Source of the DNA: Papaver somniferum
Lineage: Eukaryota > Streptophyta > Magnoliopsida > Ranunculales > Papaveraceae
Direction of reading: 5' to 3'
Length of the DNA stretch: 64,000 nt
Assembly: GCF_003573695.1 (NCBI RefSeq)
Contig: NC_039363.1
Location: 152,180,826-152,244,825, forward strand
How positions within the stretch are numbered: position 1 is the stretch's first letter; each line of letters begins with the position of its first letter. Of this stretch, positions 58,486-64,000 are shown one piece after another. The notes below the pieces were generated by a model that did no database searches, had not been told where the DNA came from, and worked only from the letters and a program-made list of their open reading frames with translations. The translations under genes and the position numbers were made by a program.

Positions 58486-58839
58486 AGAGAACTCCCGGAG
58501 ACTCAACTGAATATCGCAAAATCTCAGATCGACATCCAGACTTATCTGAAAACGCCTTTAGAGTTACCAGTAGGGACAGATCCAACAAATCTAGATCGAG
58601 TACACGTTTCCTAAAGAAGTAGTACTAAAACTGCTGAGAATAGTACTGACGGGATCTTTCCTGCAATCGACCTCACCGGAGAAGATAAATCTCATTACGA
58701 ACGCGACAGAGCAAAGGAGCAACTATCCAGCCGACCTTATCACTCTCAAGGACCTGAAGGACCAGATGACGCTCTAAACTTAGAGATTCTGACGAATATT
58801 TTCTCCAAAATTCGTTTTGGTCAAGGGTCCTCAACCTGA
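58486..58839 (+). pseudogene. Coding-like remnant of unknown identity
   Basis: One frame is open for 117 codons apart from a single TAA at 58612-58614, starting directly at the LTR end and stopping at TGA 58837-58839. It is hydrophilic (GIFPAIDLTGEDKSHYERDR, GPDDALNLEILTNIFSKI) and has no Met near the start, so its 5' part was probably cut by the LTR. It might be the end of a retroelement gag or extra ORF; the family is not recognised. Confidence 0.35.
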
Positions 58840-61800
58840 TCACAGGGGAATCGGGAAGTTTACTTCAATTTAATATTTTACTTATAACTCTTTCATTCTG
58901 TATCAGACTGACCTAGTTCCTTTTTGTCTAATTTGTCTTTTCGTCGTTTACAGGATAAACTTGGCGAAAACTTGGAAAGGATCCAAAAAATTCGTGACCT
59001 AGACAAAAGCTTTACAGAGCCACATAATGTTATAAATCGCCAGCCGAGATGCATCTTTTTGTTTTCGTGTTTCAGAGGATCATGACCAGAACGCGACAAA
59101 GTATAAGATGAGACTAGATTCTAAGACATTGCTCGGCCAAAGCTCATACTTATCTAAAGATTCAAAGTCGCCTCTCGATATGTTATCTCAACACCCGTCC
59201 CGTCAGAAAGAAAGAAAAGGAGTCCTAGCGATTGTACGACTAAGTCTCGATGGGCCTCCATCTCGGCTACACCAACGATTATCCAGTATCATTTTCCGAT
59301 GGGACCTCAGTTCACCCAAGAAGGAGAAGGAGAATATCTTCGCACCTGAACCTACCAAGGGAAAAGAAATCTGAAGTGCCAACAGTTCAGATAAAACTCC
59401 GTTACTCGACACACAGCTACAACTAGCTACAGGCACTCAAGTAAACAAGGGAAGGATCTGAGACCGTTGCTCCAGGCCGCATGCTACTCATCCAGGAGCC
59501 TACTAGTTCGCTCCGTCAAAGCCTCTTCTCTTAGAAACACCAACTCGATAAGATAGCCCATTTGTCAACGTTGGACTGACGACCGAAGAAAAATACACGA
59601 CAACCACTTATGGATCCCCAAACCAGAAAACCACTTCCTCAAGTTGGAATGTACCGTGGGGACTTTTGAAGAACTCTATCATCAGCAACCTTAACGCAAA
59701 GCAGATTTCTATTATCCTTAAAGCACGTCTCTTGCATTACTAGCCCTATAATGCGTTCACTGTTGTAATGGTCCTATGATGTGTCTACTTCTATTAATTT
59801 TGGTTTACCATCTCCCAGAAGAAAGTTAGATTTCGATAGACGATTTGAATAAACAAGTTCACATGGATCCATATCAAGATACCTAGCAGAGGCGGAACAA
59901 CAACTTCATCTTGTCCAAAAAGACACATGCGGCCAAACACTCTACACGACTCTCCACAGACGTCTCCAACCCACAAAGTATCGCTTGCCCGCCTTGAAGA
60001 CTCAATCTATTATGCTACATGGATCTTACTTCATTTTTCAAGTTCCCGAGTCAATGAGAATCCCTGGTTCTGCATCAAACCGGGAACTAACGAAGAACCA
60101 TGCGTCATACATCTGTATGACTAACATGAGACTGTCCAAACATCCAACTCCTAGGTGACAAACTCTTACGCCGTCGATATAAAGATTCCGGAGCACGTAA
60201 ACAAATTGGTAGAATTTGGAATTTCCCAAGTCAGATACTTCTCACTAAAGCTACATGAGGAAGAATCAGATCTCTAGACCGAGCCTCGGCCCTCATGGCC
60301 AAGCCTCTGGCACAATAGCCTTCTCATATGAAAATGTGCTTCAACCCTTGTGACTGTATTATTACTTACAAGATGCTATCCCATGGGGAATGGAAACTAA
60401 TCCTACAATAAAAAGGCCATAATACTTTCGCAAGACAAAGATGAGAAGAACTCACCCATCACACCTAATTTAGGTTTTCTTCCATAATCAAGCAATATGG
60501 GATTTTTCAAACCCCTTCTAAAAGTTTTCACAAACGGATACATGCACCAAATAAAATACGTGTTTGAATACTCCCTCTACTTTGAATCCACGCAGGAGAC
60601 AAATTAGGGTTCGCAATCGAGTTAAAGAAAAGTCTATAGTTTCTATTCTATTCAGACGTGGCTCACACTTGATCCATCTAACTCGACGAGATGGAAAACT
60701 TAGTAGAGAATTTGATGATGCCCCCCGAAGAAAAATAAAATGTTTATACTACTGCATGATAAAAGGGCCCGACGTTCCAAAATACAATCTAAGAGATATG
60801 ATCAAAACACTGGAATATATAGCTGCTGAAAATCCATATATTTCTGAGTTCAACTTCACGTGGAATTATCACTTGAAAACAATCTCTACATCTTAATTTT
60901 TCTCTAATAGATGAAAGGCATATCTTTTCTGTTCGATAGTTGGGATCAACCACCAAAATTGGACGTCAAACGAAGTTCCTACAACCTCCGGAGTGAAGAT
61001 CGCATGCGTACGGAAAAATTCAGAGAGAGAAAATATCAACTGAAGAAAATCATCCGACAGAGCCTCTAGAGAAAATATCTTGCTCCATGTCCAGTTGCTT
61101 CACTTTGGTCTCTGCATCACGAGCCACCTGCTTAGCATGTTACAACTCTTCATCTACCATTTATACCTCCAAATTAAGAACCTCGATAAACTCAACTCAC
61201 CCCGACGGACCCTGATAGAATTAATCCGCTTTCGCATCACCAAGAACTGGCAGGAGATTGTTAACTACACCAATGAAAGTATGAAAGACATAAGTTATCA
61301 CCTTCATTGTACTGACTTGGAAATACCTTAGTCATATCGCCTAATACAACTTTATAAATCTGGCCTCAACACCAAATTCCCTGACGAGTATTTCATTTGA
61401 ATCCAGGATTGCATTAGTACCGAAAAAATCAAGACCTGCAGTAGAATATTCAATAATATTTGATAGTTGTGCTCCGTCTCTTCGGGTTTCTTCTATGCGA
61501 GAATTACTGAAAGCTGGGGACTGATGGGTGGCTGAAGCATCGTCAAGAGGGGATATTTCTATTGTATTTCCAGCAAGTGCATATTGAGTCTTTCCCACGT
61601 CATGAGTCTACAAAAATAAGATGGAACCAAACAAGGTATATCGAGATATGAAGATGGAAGAGACAAATTAAGGTTTTGCGACTGAATTCCTTCCACAGGC
61701 GGGACTAGGGTTCACAGAGACTAAAACCACCTTATATTGAAACGAAGATTATCATGATGGTCATAAAGACTTACAAGATACTCAGAAGCAAGAACGTCAG

Positions 61801-64000
61801 ATTAATTATTTTCATTACTCTAAAATCACCAACAAGTGTCTCATTCGAAGTTAAAGAAGACATGGGTCCCATGAAACACCTCAGGTCGGGTCAGTTGTCT
61901 CTCTGTACCAGGAATCTCTTTCTGAAGGTCCTATGAAAATGTTAAAACTTGCTCATCCCCACTCTACCAAGGTCGAACTCGTTCCCACCGTGAAGAGTGC
62001 GCTACAAACGAGATAGGAATTAGCAGAAGTAAACTAAGGGAGCAACAACACACAACTAGGGTTTTCTCTATACGAGGATCGACAATCCCTTAAAACCTTG
62101 TCCTCATGTAATCCCTTCAAGCCTACCCTCATGCATAGAATCTTATGCTTATAAAGAAATAAAGATCATACCTCATGGGATACTTGCGTATTTGTTTGGG
62201 TCCACACTTTCACAAAGAATCAAGAGAAGACGTGTTTTTCATAACTAAGGGTAAAACCGTATAAGCACGTCACGGACGCGTTTTGGCTCAAGGGGATCAA
62301 ATTCACGACCTATGACAATATAAGGAAGGTTAATTAGGTTATCAAACTCCAAGAAGTCGTTTCCTAATAATCTCAATACATCAACAGTTCAAACGCAACA
62401 AGGACTCCTTTCAAAAAACAAACCTCTGCATATTCCAGCGCAAAAAGTTGAAACTGATGACAATCCATAAGGAATTTCGGGGTACTTCCTGAAGAAAATA
62501 TTTTCCTCTATGTCTTCTCAACAATATACCAAAAAGAAACCTAAAATGGACAAGCGATATAGGAGATGTGGCACCGACACTAAAGTAAGTGCAATCTGAA
62601 AAACTCCTGAATTCCTGATGACAAAAGTACGCGAATGGTTGACTGACCTAAATAACTCGGAATGTGGTAATTATTTTTGTTTTGAATATATAATTATTTT
62701 CTATTTTAAAATAGGGGTCGGGAGCTGAAATCCGACATCCTATGAAGGTTTTACAACCATTCTACGCAAGTCTCTCAAAACTGAAGTTTTCTAATGAACA
62801 CCCAAAAGAAGAGTCCTAATACAAACAAAACGTGTGAAAGGAGGCTGGAACGACCTCCATACTTAGGTCACGCCCAAAATAAGTGGAAACGAGTTTTATT
62901 TTCAAGCCTAGATCAAAAAGGAATCCTTGAAGCAAAAAGAAAAGGAGTTAGAACTAAAAGAGGAAATTGGAGGAATTTGGGCCGAATAAGGAAATCAAGG
63001 TCTTTTCTCCTTCCAAAACTCCTCCAAGCCGTGTACAAGACATTTTCATGCGTGCGAATGATCTCATAGGCCATTGGAACGTGATTTATTCTCTCGGGAT
63101 TTTCCAGAGGGATCAAAGTCGAAGAGAATTGGGAATTTGACGAAAAGCCCTGATTTCAAGAATTTTGTGAAAAAAGGGATTTATTCTAAAAGACAGGGGA
63201 CCGAGTCTCTCCTATTCTCTTATACGATTATCTAAGCCTCTATCAATCCCTTTTATCTCATTACTCTTCAAAAAAAAGAGCTCATAAGATATTTTGACCA
63301 AAATACCCTTATTTCGCAATTTTGAGTATTTTCAAGGAAGAAGGCCATGATACATCCAGAGACCGGCCAAGATCTCATATACTCATTAAAAAAGCCTCAT
63401 ACACGTGAGTATTGAGTTCTATAAATGCTCTAAGAAGAACGGGATTGAAACGGAATCTAGAAAAGCGGAATCTCATAGAAAATAAAGGGAATATGACTCA
63501 AAATCGGGAATTCGGGTTCATGATTTCAAAAACCAAGACCAGAAACGCTCCAACCACTCTTTAAAGACGTGATTATGATTAGGGAGGCTCCATTTTTCTC
63601 TCATGCCAAAGAAAAATCAGGTTCATATTGGTTTTTGACAAAAATACCCTTGGTTTCAAAGATAAGCACTTCCTCTTGGAAAATGGGGTGTCTGATTAGG
63701 ATAAGGGATTGAATGAGCTCCCGTTATACAAGGTGTTGAACCCATAATAAATATGCACGCCAACCAAGCCTCTTAAATAATCTCCAGAGTGTTTGAAGAA
63801 GTCAGGCGCGGACAAAAGAAAAATTAGGGTTTAGGTAAAGTACAAGCCTGAATTCAAAATTTGCCTAGGATAGGGATTCTGAAAATTCAAAAGGTAAGTG
63901 CATGTATTTGCTCACGGATCTTCACCAACATCAAGGTCATCCAGGAAACCGTTCAGAAACTCTCTCTTCCCCACATACCCGCCTGTCCAAACTCGGAAGC
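58840..64000. other. Unassigned stretch, no supported gene
   Basis: Several frames of 60-110 codons occur (59108-59374, 60564-60896, 61080-61331, 62794-63069), but they start from non-ATG codons or show no domain, and I cannot separate them from chance. The 60564-60896 frame is the longest (KCLYYCMIKGPDVPKYNLRD) and starts at TTG. Two related segments with AAAATACCCTT occur near 63300 and 63645. The higher C content and codon-like texture between 58485 and 62000 suggest old retroelement internal sequence. Confidence 0.4.

Noticed and set aside
60564..60896. 110-codon frame with a basic N-terminus
   Set aside because: Starts at TTG, with no in-frame upstream Met or domain; left as unassigned.
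1..64000. tRNA, rRNA or organellar insertions
   Set aside because: No cloverleaf with A/B boxes and no rRNA or plastid gene sequence recognised on either strand.

Overview
This window is repeat-dominated nuclear DNA from a flowering plant. The evidence is plant LTR retrotransposon lineages (Ty3/gypsy Athila and Tat/Ogre, Ty1/copia Sirevirus-like), plant-style TATA boxes and GT-AG introns, and the absence of any bacterial gene arrangement. Nothing fixes the species. I found no confident host gene: almost every recognisable coding stretch is a decayed retroelement, with stops, frameshifts and deletions.

Layout. (1) 1-4719: minus-strand Ty1/copia material: an LTR fragment, a two-zinc-knuckle gag pseudogene, a tRNA-iMet primer site and an LTR at 2628-4719. 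(2) 4720-7930: unassigned, AT-rich. (3) 7931-37457: a minus-strand Tat-lineage element. Its 3' LTR starts at 7931, followed by a 3' region carrying two plus-strand (antisense) gene-like units, the integrase (14837-16396), RT (32454-33460), protease and gag N-terminus (to 34865), primer site and truncated 5' LTR (34923-37457). It is split by a plus-strand Athila element at 16397-32453, which has one complete unit (LTR, gag-pro-pol, 3' region, LTR) preceded by the 3' tail of a second unit. The Tat RNase H region is missing at the junction. (4) 37458-40987: mixed sequence with a LINE RT remnant, a possible two-exon gene with a duplicated TATA segment, and a minisatellite. (5) 40988-58484: a run of LTRs from one Ty1/copia superfamily. 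It includes a solo LTR (40988-43143), an LTR at 44149-46439, a palindrome of LTR 5' ends, and a complete target-site-flanked element (46946-55395) inserted into that palindrome. The inserted element has 2.4-kb LTRs, a broken gag, one extra ORF and no pol. Two more LTR pieces follow. (6) 58485-64000: unassigned, with one coding-like remnant.

How it fits together. The inferred order is Tat first, then Athila inside Tat, then a deletion that removed Tat RNase H together with the left Athila unit. Independently, a Sirevirus-like element inserted into an older LTR palindrome. The most unusual content is the antisense, TATA-led, intron-containing reading frames in the Tat 3' region, the pol-less Sirevirus-like element with its own small ORF, the LTR palindrome, and the dense dyad-symmetric motif arrays in the LTR upstream regions.
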